Assembly: GCF_014645795.1 (NCBI RefSeq)
Contig: NZ_BMMK01000026.1
Coordinates: 24,553 to 88,534, forward strand
Direction: 5' to 3'
DNA length: 63,982 nt
From: Longimycelium tulufanense
GTDB taxonomy: Bacteria; Actinomycetota; Actinomycetes; Mycobacteriales; Pseudonocardiaceae
This document shows, in pieces, positions 11,391-25,622 of the stretch. Positions within the stretch are counted from its first letter, which is position 1. Each line of letters starts with the position of its first letter. A model generated the notes under the pieces. It saw only the letters and a program-made list of their open reading frames with translations, ran no database searches and was not told where the DNA came from. The position numbers and the translations under genes were made by a program.

Positions 11391-12715
11391 GGACACCAGC
11401 AACCACCCTCGTCAAGGGCGTCCGTCTCTACGGTGCGGGCGATCCCGTCGACCTCCTGCTGCGCGGCGGTGTCATCGCCGAGACCAACCCGGCCACGACC
11501 CCCGGGGTCGACGAGGTCATCGACGCCGACGGCCTGATCGCCCTGCCCGGCTTCGTCGACCTGCACACCCACCTGCGCGAGCCCGGCCGGGAGGACACCG
11601 AGACCATCGCCACCGGTTCGGCCGCGGCCGCGCTGGGCGGCTACACCGCCGTGTTCGCCATGGCCAACACCGACCCGGTCGCGGACAACGCGGTCGTGGT
11701 CGAGCACGTGTGGCGGCGCGGCCGCGAGGTCGGCCTGGTCGACGTGCACCCGGTCGGCGCCGTCACGGTCGGCCTGGGCGGGGAGCGGCTGGCCGAGCTG
11801 GGCACCATGGCCCGCTCCGCCGCCGGCGTACGGATCTTCAGCGACGACGGCCACTGCGTCTTCGACCCGCTGATCATGCGGCGCGCCCTGGAGTACAGCC
11901 GGGCGCTGGGTGGGGTGATCGCCCAGCACGCCGAGGAGCCCCGGCTCACCGTGGGCGCGCAGGCGCACGAGGGCGAGGCCGCGGCCCGACTCGGCCTGGC
12001 CGGCTGGCCCGCGGTGGCCGAGGAGTCCATCGTGGCCCGCGACTGCCTGCTGGCCCAGCACGTGGGGGCCCGGCTGCACATCTGCCACGTCTCCACCGCC
12101 GGGACCGCGGACGTGCTGCGCTGGGCCAGGCGCCGGCCGGCCGACGTGGCCGGCCGGACCGCCGAGGCGCTGCTGTCCGCCGAGGTCACCCCGCACCACC
12201 TGCTGCTCACCGACGAGCGGCTGGCCAGCTACGACCCGGTGAACAAGGTCAACCCGCCGCTGCGCACCGGCTCCGACGTGGACGCGCTGCGGACGGCGCT
12301 GGCCGAGGGCGTCATCGACTGCGTCGCCACCGACCACGCGCCGCACGCCGCCCAGGACAAGGACTGCGAGTGGGCGGCGGCCCGCCCCGGCATGCTCGGC
12401 CTGCAGACCGCGCTGTCCATCGTGGCCGCGACCATGGTCGAGACCGGACTGCTCGACTGGCGGGGCGTTGCCCGGGTGATGAGCGAGCGGCCGGCCGAGA
12501 TCGCCGGCCTGCCCGACCAGGGCCGTCCGCTGGCCGTGGGCGAACCGGCCAACCTGGTGCTGGTCGACCCGGCCGCCCGCTGGACGGTCCGGGCCGAGGA
12601 ACTGGCCAGCATCGCGGCGAACACCCCCTACGAGGGGATGGAGTTGCCCGCCCGGGTGGTGACCACGATCTTCCGTGGCCGGGTCACCGCACACGAAGGA
12701 AAGGTGCAGGACTGA
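11387..12715 (+). CDS. pyrC: dihydroorotase
   Basis: PyrC cyclises carbamoyl-aspartate to dihydroorotate. The 442-residue protein is a class I amidohydrolase-type dihydroorotase. The metal motif [10 protein letters not shown] is near residue 58, histidines in CHVST and TPHHLLL follow, and the catalytic Asp is in VATDHAPH. The GTG start at 11387 overlaps the stop of the small upstream ORF. The next gene starts in its stop codon (TGATG). It belongs to the pyr operon. Confidence 0.97.
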   Translation: MRTPATTLVKGVRLYGAGDPVDLLLRGGVIAETNPATTPGVDEVIDADGLIALPGFVDLHTHLREPGREDTETIATGSAAAALGGYTAVFAMANTDPVADNAVVVEHVWRRGREVGLVDVHPVGAVTVGLGGERLAELGTMARSAAGVRIFSDDGHCVFDPLIMRRALEYSRALGGVIAQHAEEPRLTVGAQAHEGEAAARLGLAGWPAVAEESIVARDCLLAQHVGARLHICHVSTAGTADVLRWARRRPADVAGRTAEALLSAEVTPHHLLLTDERLASYDPVNKVNPPLRTGSDVDALRTALAEGVIDCVATDHAPHAAQDKDCEWAAARPGMLGLQTALSIVAATMVETGLLDWRGVARVMSERPAEIAGLPDQGRPLAVGEPANLVLVDPAARWTVRAEELASIAANTPYEGMELPARVVTTIFRGRVTAHEGKVQD

Positions 12716-13227
12716 TGGAACGCATCCTGCTCACCGCCGCGATTTTCGCGTTCTTCGTGCTGTGCGCGCTGGGTATGTGGTGGGGCTGGCGCAACCGGGC
12801 CCGACGCCAGGCCGCGGTGCTGCCCGCCTTCCCGCAACCGCCCGCCGGGCCCGCCGCAGACCGGCTTCCGCCGGCCACCGGCGTCTACGTGGGCACCACG
12901 ACCGCCGGCGACTGGCAGGACCGGATCGCGGTCGGCGACATCGGCCACCGCGCCACCGCCACCCTCCGGCTCACCGCGACCGGCCTGCTGGTCGAACGCG
13001 AGGGAGCCAGCCCGCTGTGGGTCCCGGTGACCGCGCTGCGCGGCGCCCGCACCGACCGAGCCCTGGCCGGCAAGGTGATGGGCACCGACGGTTTGCTGGT
13101 CGTCACCTGGCAGCTCGGCGACCACCTGCTGGACACCGGTTTCCGCGGTGACGACAAGACCACCTACTCCGAGTGGGTCAGCGCGGTGCAGGCGCTGGCC
13201 CCGGCCTCCGGGGAGGACACCCGATGA
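12715..13227 (+). CDS. membrane-anchored PH-like domain protein in the pyr operon
   Basis: The 170-residue protein has one N-terminal membrane segment ([20 protein letters not shown], residues 4-23), a basic RNRARRQ stop-transfer and a Pro-rich linker. A soluble beta-rich domain with a bacterial PH-like fold pattern follows ([20 protein letters not shown]). It overlaps the ends of pyrC and carA and so is tightly coupled to pyrimidine synthesis. A protein of this kind occupies the same place in mycobacterial pyr operons (Rv1382, from memory). Its role is unknown. Confidence 0.85.
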   Translation: MERILLTAAIFAFFVLCALGMWWGWRNRARRQAAVLPAFPQPPAGPAADRLPPATGVYVGTTTAGDWQDRIAVGDIGHRATATLRLTATGLLVEREGASPLWVPVTALRGARTDRALAGKVMGTDGLLVVTWQLGDHLLDTGFRGDDKTTYSEWVSAVQALAPASGEDTR

Positions 13228-14398
13228 CCCGACCCACCCCAGCCGTCCTCGTCCTGGAGGACGGGCGCACGTTCCACGGCGAGGCGTACGGCGCCGCCGG
13301 CCACACCCTCGGCGAGGTGGTCTTCTCCACCGCCATGACCGGCTACCAGGAGACCCTCACCGACCCCTCCTACCACCGGCAGATCGTGGTGCAGACGGCG
13401 CCGCAGATCGGCAACACCGGCTGGAACGACGAGGATGACGAGTCGGGCCGCATCTGGGTGGCCGGCTACGTCGTGCGTGACCCCGCCCGGGTGCCGTCCA
13501 ACTGGCGCGCCACCCGCTCGCTGGATGCGGAGCTGGCCGCGCAGGGCATCGTCGGTATCGCCGGTGTGGACACCCGCGCGCTCACCCGGCACATCCGGGA
13601 GCGCGGTGCGATGCGCGCCGGAATCTTCTCCGGCCCGAACGCCGGCACCCGCGAGGAGATGCTCGACAGGGTCGTGCACAGCCCGCTGATGAAGGGCGCC
13701 GACCTGGCCGGGGACGTCACCACCGCCGAGCGGTACGTGGTGCCGGCCCACGGCGAGCGCCGGTTCCGGGTGGCGGCCCTGGATTTGGGCATCAAGGCCA
13801 ACACCCCGCGCATGATGGCCGCGCGCGGCATCGAGGTGCACGTGCTGCCGCTGCGATCGTCCATTGAGGACATTCTCGCGGTGGAACCCGACGGCGTGTT
13901 CCTGTCCAACGGCCCGGGCGACCCGGCCACCGCCGACTACGCGGTGGGCCTGACCCGGCAGGTGCTCGAGCGCCGGCTGCCGCTGTTCGGCATCTGCTTC
14001 GGTAACCAGATTTTGGGCCGCGCACTGGGCCGGGGGACCTACAAGATGCGGTACGGCCACCGCGGCATCAACATCCCGGTCGTCGACGTCACCACCGGTC
14101 GGGTGGCGATCACCGCGCAGAACCACGGGTTCGCCGTCGAGGGCGAGCCGGGGGAGCGGTTCGACACCCCGTTCGGCCCGGCACTGGTCAGCCACCACTG
14201 CCCGAACGACGGCACCGTGGAGGGCCTGCGTGCCCTGGAGGTGCCCGCGTTCAGCGTGCAGTACCACCCGGAGGCGGCGGCCGGACCGCACGACGCCGCC
14301 CCGCTGTTCGACGATTTCTGTGACCTGATGGCCGGCTTGCCGGCCCGTGACCTTGCGGCCGGTTCGCCGGCCGGCGGCGTGAAGGGGGCTGGTCGCTG

Positions 14399-14399
<1 letters not shown>
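13224..14399 (+). CDS. carA: carbamoyl phosphate synthase small subunit
   Basis: CarA hydrolyses glutamine and passes ammonia to CarB. The 391-residue product has the N-terminal CPSase domain ([17 protein letters not shown]) and a class I glutaminase domain with catalytic Cys in GICFGNQ, where G replaces the more common H or L neighbours. The His/Glu pair is in [12 protein letters not shown]. The ATG overlaps the preceding stop, and carB starts within its stop (TGATG). The last 25 or so residues form a Gly/Ala-rich tail. Confidence 0.97.
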
Positions 14400-17700
<3,301 letters not shown>

Positions 17701-17704
<4 letters not shown>

Positions 17705-18558
17705 GCGCACTCACCCCGTTCGGCGCCCGGCTCGCCGATGCCGTGGCCGACCGTGGCCCGCTGTGCGTCGGCATCGACCCGCACCCGGCGTTGCTGCGGG
17801 CGTGGGGGCTGACCGAGGACGTCGCCGGGCTGGAGCGGTTCGCGATGACGGCCGTGACGGCACTGGCGGGCGAGGTCGCCGTGCTCAAGCCGCAGTCGGC
17901 GTTCTTCGAGGCGTACGGCTCCCGCGGCGTGGCGGTACTGGAGCGGGTCATCGCCGAGGCCCGGCAGGCCGGTGCCCTGGTGTTGCTGGACGTCAAGCGC
18001 GGCGACATCGGGTCCACGATGGCCGCCTACGCCGCCGCCTACCTGGTGGAGGGCTCCCCGCTGGCGGGCGACGCGGTCACCGTCTCGCCCTACCTGGGCT
18101 TCGGCTCGCTGGAGCCGGCGCTGCTGGCCGCTCGGGCCAACGGCCGGGGCGTGTTCGTGCTGGCGATGACCTCCAACCCGGAGGGTGGTGCGGTGCAGCG
18201 TGCCGTCGACACCGGCGGGCGCAGCGTCGCCCAGGCCGTGGTGGACGCCGCCGCCGAGCGCAACGCCGAGGATCTGGAGGAGGTCGGCGGCACGCTGGGC
18301 TCGGTCGGTGTGGTCGTGGGCGCGACGATCGACCCCGCGGCCGGGCTCGACCTGTCCCGGCTGGCCGGGCCCATCCTCGCCCCGGGCCTGGGCGCCCAGG
18401 GCGCGACCGTGGCCGACCTGCACCGGGTGTTCGGTCCGGCACTGCCCCGGGTGCTGCCCACGACGTCCCGCGACGTGTTGCGGCACGGCCCGGAGGTTCC
18501 CGCCCTGCGGGACGCCGTGCGGCGGGTTCGCGACTCCATCGCCGAGATCACCGGGTAG
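17701..18558 (+). CDS. pyrF: orotidine-5'-phosphate decarboxylase
   Basis: PyrF decarboxylates OMP to UMP, the end of the de novo pathway. The 285-residue protein is the longer type 2 form found in mycobacteria. The catalytic Lys/Asp pair lies in [13 protein letters not shown] near residue 99, and [11 protein letters not shown] and the phosphate-binding loop follow. The GTG at 17701 overlaps the carB stop. A short GC-rich hairpin follows the gene and probably ends the operon. pyrD and pyrE are not in the operon. Confidence 0.97.
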
Positions 18559-18560
18559 GT

Positions 18561-18580
18561 CGCGGCGGAAGTCCGCCGCG
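18561..18580. terminator. hairpin at the end of the pyr operon
   Basis: CGCGGCGGA (18561-18569) pairs with TCCGCCGCG (18572-18580) two bases after the pyrF stop codon. The loop is very tight, so the outer eight pairs are what would form. Confidence 0.55.
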
Positions 18581-19389
18581 CGCGGGGAAAAACGCGGCTC
18601 ATCTCCGGCAGGCGGAGGCTGTGCGCTCCCACCGCCGACGCCATTCGCGTTTGCCGCGGTCGGACATTTTCCGCGGTGTGGGAAGACTTCGGGTGGTTCG
18701 GGGGGCGGTGCGGCCCGAACCACCGGGGCCGCCCGATGCGGAATCTCCTCCGCACTCGTGGGAACCCTTGTGGCCCGCGATGAAAGCGCCGCGGGGACCG
18801 CTGTTTTCTGGTCGCATATCGAACGCGGCATCGTTGGAACGCTGTGCTCCGGCGGTGCCGCGTCCGCTGTTCGGTGGGCCCAAAGGCCGTCCACCCCGTC
18901 CAATAGGGCCGCTTTGCCCGTTTTCCCGTCATGTGAGAGCTGTCACGCCTCACCTGGGCGGACGTGCGTTCTCCCCGGCATCGTTAGGCCAAACGGGCGG
19001 ATCGTGTGGCATCTCGTGGACAGTCTTGCGGGCCGGATCCGGTCGCGGTGCGGCACTCTCGGTGCACGGCCGGTTACCGGCAACGTGTTCTTGATCATGT
19101 TTTTCGCCGGGTTGACCTGGTGTTTCGGCTGACCTTGATCGGTTCACAAACCGGTTGGTGGCGCTGCTGGGCACACCCGGGCGTCGGCGGAATCCCTTGC
19201 AGGGAGCGGCTTTTAGCACATTGACGCAGGTGACAACTCCGGGACTGGCTGGTGCGCGGCGGCGCTCGGGTTGGTAGTAATTGCGGTCGGCCCACCGAGG
19301 GCCGAGCGCCGTCCACCGCGGGAGTCGCCGCCGGGCTTCGGGTGCGGTGTATGTCACCGCAAGCATCGCGTTGACACACCTGACCCGCG

Positions 19390-19419
19390 TTGTGCCCGGT
19401 CAGACGCGGTCGGTACGGT
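19390..19419 (+). promoter_or_regulatory. candidate mihF promoter
   Basis: TTGTGC (19390-19395) and TACGGT (19414-19419) are separated by 18 bases and lie about 40 bases before the mihF start. A TTGACA at 19371-19376 is a better -35, but it has no -10 at the right distance. Confidence 0.35.
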
Positions 19420-19460
19420 CGCGGCACCGATCTAGAAGAACCCACACCACGGAGGAGATC

Positions 19461-19778
19461 GTGGCCCTTCCCCAGCTGACCGAGGAGCAGCGGGCCGCAG
19501 CGTTGGAGAAGGCAGCTGCTGCCCGCCGCGCCCGGGCGGAGCTCAAGGAACGCCTCAAGCGCGGCGGCACCAACCTGAAGGACGTCCTTGCTGCCGCGGA
19601 CAGCGACGAGGTCCTGGGCAAGATGAAGGTCTCCGCGCTGCTGGAGGCCATGCCCGGCGTCGGCAAGGTCCGCGCGGCGCAGATCATGGAGCGCCTGGAG
19701 ATCGCTCCCAGCCGCCGGCTGCGCGGCCTGGGCGAGCGCCAGCGCAAGGCGCTGCTCACCGAGTTTTCCAGCGAGTGA
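19461..19778 (+). CDS. mihF: actinobacterial integration host factor (mIHF)
   Basis: A small nucleoid-associated protein of 105 residues that bends and compacts DNA. It is essential in mycobacteria and supports development in Streptomyces. An N-terminal helix of charged repeats ([20 protein letters not shown]) is followed by a helix-two-turn-helix module, [20 protein letters not shown]. The GTG at 19461 is preceded by GGAGGAGAT. gmk starts inside its stop (GTGA overlap), the usual mihF-gmk coupling. It is unrelated in sequence to E. coli IHF. Confidence 0.95.
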   Translation: MALPQLTEEQRAAALEKAAAARRARAELKERLKRGGTNLKDVLAAADSDEVLGKMKVSALLEAMPGVGKVRAAQIMERLEIAPSRRLRGLGERQRKALLTEFSSE

Positions 19779-20389
19779 GCGACACGCCCAGTGGTGAGCC
19801 GGGGTCGACCACCCGTCGGCCCCGGCTCACCGTGTTCTCCGGCCCGTCCGGCGTCGGCAAGTCGAGCGTGCTCGCCGAGCTGCGCCGGTTGAACCCCGAC
19901 ATCTTCTTCAGCGTCTCGGTGACCACCCGGTCACCGCGGCCCGGCGAGGTCGACGGGGTGCACTACCACTTCGTGGACCCCGCGGAGTTCCAGCGCATGG
20001 CGCTGGCCGGCGAGCTGCTCGAGCACGCCGAGTACGCCGGCAACCAGTACGGCACGCCCCGCGGCCCGGTCGAGGCGGCGTTGGCCGCCGGCCGGCCGGC
20101 GTTGCTGGAGATCGAGCTGCAGGGCGCCCGCCAGGTGCGGCGCGCCATGCCCGAGGCACAGCTGGTGATGCTGCTGCCGCCGTCCTGGGAGGACCTGGTG
20201 CACCGGCTGTCCGGCCGGGGCACCGAGGAGCCGGCCCTGGTGGCCCGCCGGCTGGCCGTGGCCAGGCAGGAGCTGGACGCCCGGGACGAGTTCGACGCCA
20301 CGGTGGTCAACACCGACGTTCGGACTGCGGCCGCGAAGTTGCTAACCTTGGTTGTTGGCCCTGGGCTCAGCACCAACGCGTGTTCGTGA
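19775..20389 (+). CDS. gmk: guanylate kinase
   Basis: Gmk phosphorylates GMP to GDP. The 204-residue protein has the P-loop [12 protein letters not shown] near residue 22, the GMP-binding segment [17 protein letters not shown], and the [11 protein letters not shown] motif. The N-terminal 16 residues are an actinobacterial extension. The start GTG overlaps the mihF stop. The gene order mihF-gmk-rpoZ-coaBC-metK-priA is conserved with mycobacteria. Confidence 0.97.
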   Translation: MSDTPSGEPGSTTRRPRLTVFSGPSGVGKSSVLAELRRLNPDIFFSVSVTTRSPRPGEVDGVHYHFVDPAEFQRMALAGELLEHAEYAGNQYGTPRGPVEAALAAGRPALLEIELQGARQVRRAMPEAQLVMLLPPSWEDLVHRLSGRGTEEPALVARRLAVARQELDARDEFDATVVNTDVRTAAAKLLTLVVGPGLSTNACS

Positions 20390-20458
20390 CGCTTCACCAG
20401 CGGCGCGTGCCGTGGGCGCCCGGAGCCTCATTCCATCCCTGATCTCAGGAGCAAGCGA

Positions 20459-20749
20459 GTGACCACCCCCACCGAGCTGGGTGCGCTGGGCGCACCGGCG
20501 ATCTCCGCCCCGGAGGGCATCACCAACCCGCCCATCGACGACCTCCTCGACAAGGTCAGCTCGAAGTACGCGTTGGTCATCTACGCCGCCAAGCGGGCCC
20601 GCCAGATCAACGACTACTACGCGCAGCTGGGCGAGGGGCTGCTCGAGTACGTCGGCCCGCTGGTCGAGCCGGGGCCGCGGGAGAAGCCGCTGTCCATCGC
20701 GCTGCGGGAGATCCACGCCGGCCTGCTCGAGCACACCGAGGGCGAGTGA
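20459..20749 (+). CDS. rpoZ: RNA polymerase omega subunit
   Basis: Omega helps fold and hold the beta' subunit in RNA polymerase. The 96-residue product has the conserved [20 protein letters not shown] segment and the [12 protein letters not shown] helix, with an actinobacterial C-terminal region ending in [13 protein letters not shown]. The GTG at 20459 is preceded by AGGAGCAAGC. The stop overlaps the start of coaBC. Confidence 0.95.
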   Translation: MTTPTELGALGAPAISAPEGITNPPIDDLLDKVSSKYALVIYAAKRARQINDYYAQLGEGLLEYVGPLVEPGPREKPLSIALREIHAGLLEHTEGE

Positions 20750-21984
20750 GCGGCGGGACCACCGAACACCGCAGCCCGCGCATCGTCCTCGGTGTGGGCG
20801 GCGGCATCGCCGCCTACAAGGCGTGCGAGGTGCTGCGGCGGCTCACCGAGACCGGCCACGACGTGCGGGTGGTGCCGACGGAGTCCGCGTTGCGCTTCGT
20901 CGGCGCCGCGACCTTCGAGGCGTTGTCCGGGCAGCCGGTGCACACCGGTGTGTTCGGCGACGTCCCCGAGGTGCCGCACGTGCGTCTGGGTCAGCGGGCC
21001 GACCTGGTGCTGGTCGTACCGGCGACGGCGAACCTGCTGGCCAGGGCCGCGCACGGGCTCGCCGACGACCTGCTGACCAACACCCTGCTCACCGCGCGCT
21101 GCCCGGTGCTGATGGTGCCGGCCATGCACACCGAGATGTGGGAGCACCCGGCCACCCGGGACAACGTGGCCCTGCTGCGGGCCCGCGGCACGGTGGTGGC
21201 CGAGCCGGCCACCGGCCGGCTCACCGGCGTGGACACCGGCAAGGGCCGGCTGCCCGAACCGGCCGAGATCGTCGAGCTGGCCCGGCTGCTGCTGGCTCGG
21301 CCCGAAGCGTTGCCCCGCGACCTGGCCGGCCGCAAGGTGGTGGTGTCGGCCGGCGGCACCCGGGAGCCGCTGGACCCGGTGCGCTTCCTGGGCAACCGGT
21401 CGTCCGGCCGTCAGGGGTACGCACTGGCCCGGATCGCCGCACAGCGCGGCGCCGAAGTGGTGCTGGTCGCGGCCAACCCCGGGGAGCTGGCCGACCCGGC
21501 CGGGGTCGACGTCGTCCGGGTCGGCACCGCCGTCGAGCTGCGGGACGCGGTGCACGTCGCGGCCAAGGACGCCGACGCCGTGGTGATGGCCGCGGCCGTG
21601 GCGGACTTCCGCCCGGCGGCCACCGCCGAACACAAGATCAAGAAGGGCGAGCGCGCGCCAGAGCCGATCGCCCTGCAACACAACCCCGACGTCCTGCTCG
21701 AGCTGGTGGCGCGTCGCAGGTCGGGCCAGGTCGTGGTGGGTTTCGCCGCAGAGACCGGCGACGCCGACGGCGACGTCCTGGGGTACGCCCGGGCCAAGCT
21801 CGCCCGGAAGGGGTGCGACCTGCTGGTGGTGAACACCGTCGGTGATGGCCAGGCGTTCGACACGGTGGACAACGTCGGCTGGTTGTTGTCGTCCGACGGC
21901 TCCGAATGGGCTATTCCACACGGCTCGAAGGTCCATTTCGCGTCCTTTGTGTGGGACGCTGTGGCTCGGTTGCTCGCTAGTTGA
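20746..21984 (+). CDS. coaBC: bifunctional phosphopantothenoylcysteine decarboxylase / synthetase
   Basis: The enzyme joins cysteine to 4'-phosphopantothenate (CoaB) and decarboxylates the product to 4'-phosphopantetheine (CoaC) in CoA synthesis. The 412-residue protein has a flavoprotein N-domain with [31 protein letters not shown] and PAMHTEMW (the actinobacterial form of PAMNxxMW). The C-terminal CoaB domain has the glycine-rich [20 protein letters not shown] (shown in part) and the KIKK motif. The GTG start overlaps rpoZ. Together with coaE at 1168, two CoA genes lie in this window. Confidence 0.97.
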   Translation: MSGGTTEHRSPRIVLGVGGGIAAYKACEVLRRLTETGHDVRVVPTESALRFVGAATFEALSGQPVHTGVFGDVPEVPHVRLGQRADLVLVVPATANLLARAAHGLADDLLTNTLLTARCPVLMVPAMHTEMWEHPATRDNVALLRARGTVVAEPATGRLTGVDTGKGRLPEPAEIVELARLLLARPEALPRDLAGRKVVVSAGGTREPLDPVRFLGNRSSGRQGYALARIAAQRGAEVVLVAANPGELADPAGVDVVRVGTAVELRDAVHVAAKDADAVVMAAAVADFRPAATAEHKIKKGERAPEPIALQHNPDVLLELVARRRSGQVVVGFAAETGDADGDVLGYARAKLARKGCDLLVVNTVGDGQAFDTVDNVGWLLSSDGSEWAIPHGSKVHFASFVWDAVARLLAS

Positions 21985-22053
21985 GAACCCTTCAAGCCTC
22001 CCCCAGTAGGCTGACACTCGTCGTTGTCGGGCACCCGCGCCGTGGGAGAACCA

Positions 22054-23256
22054 TTGTCCAAGCAGAGCCGCAGGTTGTTCACCAGTGAGTCGGTGACCGA
22101 AGGGCACCCGGACAAGATTTGTGACGCGATCAGTGACTCGGTTCTGGATGAGTTGCTGCGGAAGGACCCGCGGTCGCGCGTGGCGGTGGAGACGTTGGTC
22201 ACCACCGGTCAGGTGCACGTGGCGGGTGAGGTCACCACCGAGGCGTATGCCGACATCCCCAGCATCGTGCGCGAGGTGATCCTCGACATCGGCTACGACT
22301 CCTCGGCCAAGGGCTTCGACGGCAACTCCTGCGGGGTCAACGTGGCGATCGGCGCCCAGTCGCCGGACATCGCCATGGGGGTGGACACCGCGTGGGAGTC
22401 GCGGGTGGAGCACGCCGAGGACGAGATCGCCCGTCAGGGCGCCGGTGACCAGGGCCTGATGTTCGGCTACTCCTGCAGCGACACCCCGGAGCTGATGCCG
22501 CTGCCGATCGCGTTGGCCCACCGGCTGTCCCGCCGGCTGTCCGCGGTGCGCAAGGACGGGGTGCTGCCGTACCTGCGTCCCGACGGCAAGACGCAGGTGA
22601 CCATCGAGTACGCCGGGGACCAGCCGGTGCGGCTGGACACGGTGGTGGTCTCGACCCAGCACGCCGCCGACATCGATCTGGACAAGATGCTGGCGGTGGA
22701 CATCCGCGAGCACGTGGTGACCCCGGAGATCGCCGAGCTGGGAATCGACACCGCGGACGTGCGGCTGCTGGTCAACCCCACCGGCCGGTTCGTCATCGGT
22801 GGCCCCATGGGCGACGCCGGGCTGACCGGGCGCAAGATCATCGTCGACACCTACGGCGGCATGGCCCGCCACGGCGGCGGCGCTTTCTCCGGCAAGGACC
22901 CCTCCAAGGTGGACCGCTCGGCCGCCTACGCCATGCGGTGGGTGGCCAAGAACGCCGTCGCGGCGGGGCTGGCCTCGCGGCTGGAGGTGCAGGTCGCCTA
23001 CGCCATCGGCAAGGCGGCGCCGGTGGGGTTGTTCGTGGAGACCTTCGGCACCGAGACGGTGGATCCGGCCAAGATCCAGGCCGCCATCAGCGAGGTGTTC
23101 GACCTGCGGCCGGCCGCGATCATCCGGGATCTGGACCTGCTGCGCCCGATCTACGCCCAGACCGCCGCCTACGGCCACTTCGGGCGTCCGGACCTGGACC
23201 TGCCCTGGGAACGCACCGACCGCGCCGACGCGCTGCGCGGCGCCGCCGGTCTCTGA
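22054..23256 (+). CDS. metK: S-adenosylmethionine synthetase
   Basis: MetK makes SAM from methionine and ATP. The 400-residue protein has the ATP motif [16 protein letters not shown] at the N-terminus, the [12 protein letters not shown] hexapeptide region, and the phosphate loop [16 protein letters not shown]. The start is a TTG at 22054 with GGGAGA seven bases upstream. An earlier in-frame TTG at 22024 lacks a ribosome binding site. TAGGCT at 22007-22012 is a -10 candidate. No SAM riboswitch can be seen in the 69-base gap to coaBC. Confidence 0.97.
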   Translation: MSKQSRRLFTSESVTEGHPDKICDAISDSVLDELLRKDPRSRVAVETLVTTGQVHVAGEVTTEAYADIPSIVREVILDIGYDSSAKGFDGNSCGVNVAIGAQSPDIAMGVDTAWESRVEHAEDEIARQGAGDQGLMFGYSCSDTPELMPLPIALAHRLSRRLSAVRKDGVLPYLRPDGKTQVTIEYAGDQPVRLDTVVVSTQHAADIDLDKMLAVDIREHVVTPEIAELGIDTADVRLLVNPTGRFVIGGPMGDAGLTGRKIIVDTYGGMARHGGGAFSGKDPSKVDRSAAYAMRWVAKNAVAAGLASRLEVQVAYAIGKAAPVGLFVETFGTETVDPAKIQAAISEVFDLRPAAIIRDLDLLRPIYAQTAAYGHFGRPDLDLPWERTDRADALRGAAGL

Positions 23257-23402
23257 GGCGTTCGGGGTCCGGACCAACCGTCACCCACGCGCCACGCTCG
23301 ACCGTTCCGCCGCCGTCGCGGAGCACCAGCTGGGTTCAGCGATCCAGCCCGCTCCGCCGGCGGCGGTTCGGTGTGGCGGGGTGCGGAGTCGGGTCGGTCT
23401 GA

Positions 23403-23415
23403 TAGACCACGTTGG
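23403..23415 (+). promoter_or_regulatory. candidate -10 of leaderless priA transcript
   Basis: TAGACC (23403-23408) ends six bases before the GTG at 23415. No ribosome binding site is present. Confidence 0.35.
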
Positions 23416-25442
23416 TGAGCAGCGCGGGCAAGACCAGGGGCAGGTCGAGGCGGGGGGAGCGGTCGCCGGCCGCGGCCCGGCCCGTCGCGCGGGTGGCCGT
23501 CGACGTCCCGCTGGCCCACCTGGACCGGCCGTTCGACTACCTCGTTCCCGCCGAACTGGACGCGCTCGCCGTCCCGGGCGCCAGGGTGCGGGTGCGGTTC
23601 GCCGGCAAGCTGGCCGACGGCTACCTGTTGGCCCGGGCTGAGGAGTCCGACCACACCGGCCGGCTGGCCTACCTGGAGCGGATCACCTCGGCCGAGCCGG
23701 TCCTCGCCCCGGAGATCGCCACGCTGGCCAGGGCGGTGGCCGACCGCCACGCCGGCACCCTCGTCGACGTGCTGCGCCTGGCGATCCCGCCCCGCCACGC
23801 CCGTGTCGAGGGAGAGACACCGGCTGACCCCGCGCCAGCCCCGGCACGGCCGGGTACCCAGCCGTGGGAGCGCTATCCGCGCGGTCACGCGTTCCTGGAC
23901 GCCCTGCACACCGGCCGCCCGGCACGGGCCGTCTGGCAGGCCCTACCCGGCGAGGACTGGCCACGCCGGCTCGCCGAGGTCGCGGCGACCGTGGCCGCTG
24001 CCGGTCGTGGCGCGGTGCTCGTCGTACCCGACCACCGTGACCTGGAGCGGGTGCACGCCGCCTGCGTCGACCTGGTGGGCGAGCAGGGTGCGGTGGCGCT
24101 GGCCGCCGGACTCGGCCCGGCCGAGCGGTACCGGCGGTGGCTGGCCGTGCGGCGCGGCGCCGTCCGGATCGTGGTGGGCACCCGCGCCGCCGCGTTCGCC
24201 CCCGTCGCCGACCTCGGCCTGGTCGTGATCTGGGACGACGGTGACGACCTGCACGCCGAGCCACGCGCCCCCTACCCGCACGCGCGGGACGTCCTCGTGC
24301 AACGCGCCCACGCCACCGGCGCCGCGTTTCTTCTCGGCGCCTTTGCCCGCACCGCCGAGGCACAGCTGTTGGTCGACTCCGGGTGGGCGCACGAGATCGT
24401 CGCGCCCCGGGACACGGTGCGCGCTGCCGCCCCCCGGGTCACCGCCATTGGTGAGGACGACCGGCAGCTCGCCCGGGATCCGGCGGCGCGCGCGGCCCGG
24501 CTGCCCTCGGTGGCCTTCGAAGCGGCCCGGGCGGCGCTCACGGCCGACGCCCCGGTCCTGGTCCAGGTGCCGCGCCGCGGCTATGTGCCCGCGTTGGCGT
24601 GTGCCTCCTGCCGTGCGGCGGCCCGGTGCCGGCATTGCGCCGGGCCGCTCGCCCTTGGTGGCGCGGGATCGGACCACGCGCCGCGGCCGGCCTCGTGCCG
24701 CTGGTGTGGTGCCACCGAGGCGGCGTTCCGGTGCGGCACATGCGGTTCGCGTCGGCTGCGTGCCGTGGTGGTTGGTGCCGGGCGGACCGCCGAGGAACTG
24801 GGGCGGGCGTTTCCGGGCGTGGCCGTGCGCACCTCCGGCGGGAACGAGGTGCTCGCCCGGGTGCCGGCCGGGCCGGCGCTGGTGGTGGCCACACCGGGCG
24901 CGGAGCCGCTGGCCGAGGGCTGCTACGGCGCTGCGCTGCTGCTGGATGGCTGGGCCCTGCTGGCCCGCGCCGACCTCCGCGCCGCCGAGGAGGCGCTGCG
25001 CCGCTGGTTGACCGCGGCCGCGTTGGTGCGTCCCGCCGGCGAGGGTGGCCGGGTCGTCGTGGTGGCGGAGTCGGCGCTCACCCCCGTACAGGCGTTGATC
25101 CGCTGGGACCCGGTCTGGCATGCCGTCGGTGAACTCGCCGGCCGGACCGAACTCGGTTTTCCCCCTGCGGTCCGGATGGCCGCCGTGGACGGCTCCCCGA
25201 ACGCGCTCGCCGACCTGCTGGACAATCTCCGGCTTCCGCCTTCGGCGGAGATCCTCGGCCCGGTTCCGCTCGGCGCACCCGCGCCGGACGGCACGGCCGA
25301 GCGGGAACGCGCCCTGGTCCGGGTCCCGCGGTCCGACGGTCGTGCGTTGGCCGCCGCACTCGCCGAGGCACAGGCCGTCCGGACCGCCCGCAAGGAATCC
25401 GACCACGTGCGCGTCTCCCTCGACCCGCTGCAGATTCTCTAG
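23415..25442 (+). CDS. priA: PriA-like primosomal protein without helicase motifs
   Basis: PriA restarts stalled replication forks. The 675-residue product keeps the N-terminal 3'-DNA-binding domain (VAVDVPLAHLDRPFDYLVP) and the eight-cysteine zinc region (CASCRAAARCRHC, then CRWC and CGTC, about residues 395-455). It has lost the ATPase motifs: the Walker A place reads ALPGEDWPRRL, with no GKT, and the Walker B/DEEH place reads VIWDDGDDL. This degenerate form is the known actinobacterial PriA. It can be a structural loader at most, not an active helicase by this route. The start is either the GTG at 23415 or the TTG just before it. Confidence 0.88.
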   Translation: MSSAGKTRGRSRRGERSPAAARPVARVAVDVPLAHLDRPFDYLVPAELDALAVPGARVRVRFAGKLADGYLLARAEESDHTGRLAYLERITSAEPVLAPEIATLARAVADRHAGTLVDVLRLAIPPRHARVEGETPADPAPAPARPGTQPWERYPRGHAFLDALHTGRPARAVWQALPGEDWPRRLAEVAATVAAAGRGAVLVVPDHRDLERVHAACVDLVGEQGAVALAAGLGPAERYRRWLAVRRGAVRIVVGTRAAAFAPVADLGLVVIWDDGDDLHAEPRAPYPHARDVLVQRAHATGAAFLLGAFARTAEAQLLVDSGWAHEIVAPRDTVRAAAPRVTAIGEDDRQLARDPAARAARLPSVAFEAARAALTADAPVLVQVPRRGYVPALACASCRAAARCRHCAGPLALGGAGSDHAPRPASCRWCGATEAAFRCGTCGSRRLRAVVVGAGRTAEELGRAFPGVAVRTSGGNEVLARVPAGPALVVATPGAEPLAEGCYGAALLLDGWALLARADLRAAEEALRRWLTAAALVRPAGEGGRVVVVAESALTPVQALIRWDPVWHAVGELAGRTELGFPPAVRMAAVDGSPNALADLLDNLRLPPSAEILGPVPLGAPAPDGTAERERALVRVPRSDGRALAAALAEAQAVRTARKESDHVRVSLDPLQIL

Positions 25443-25622
25443 CCACGACCCGAATCGCCCGGGCATGGGTGGACCAAAGCCTGTTGCCCGCGGCCAGCGC
25501 CGCTGTCGCCGATCTCCCACGGCCGCCGGCACGGCCCAGCCGGTGACGTTTCTGCTGGTTGTCGATCTCGGCGTGGCCAGGCAGAGTGACGGCAGGTAGT
25601 TGATTGCTCACCGGAGGTGCCG

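Larger units (their letters stand above)
18559..19460. other. 0.9-kb region without a convincing gene
   Basis: Frames here are short, Arg/Pro-rich and lack ribosome binding sites. The second half contains less GC-rich stretches, such as CTTGATCATGTTTTT at about 19091-19105 and a CGGTT...AACCG inverted repeat near 19139. This looks like regulatory DNA or a decayed gene. The mihF promoter lies at its right end. Confidence 0.5.

Noticed and set aside
18599-18883. A 94-codon minus-strand frame in the gap before mihF
   Set aside because: No ribosome binding site and a Gly/Arg/Ser-rich composition without recognisable structure.
21985-22053. A SAM riboswitch before metK
   Set aside because: The gap is only 69 bases and shows none of the conserved SAM aptamer helices.
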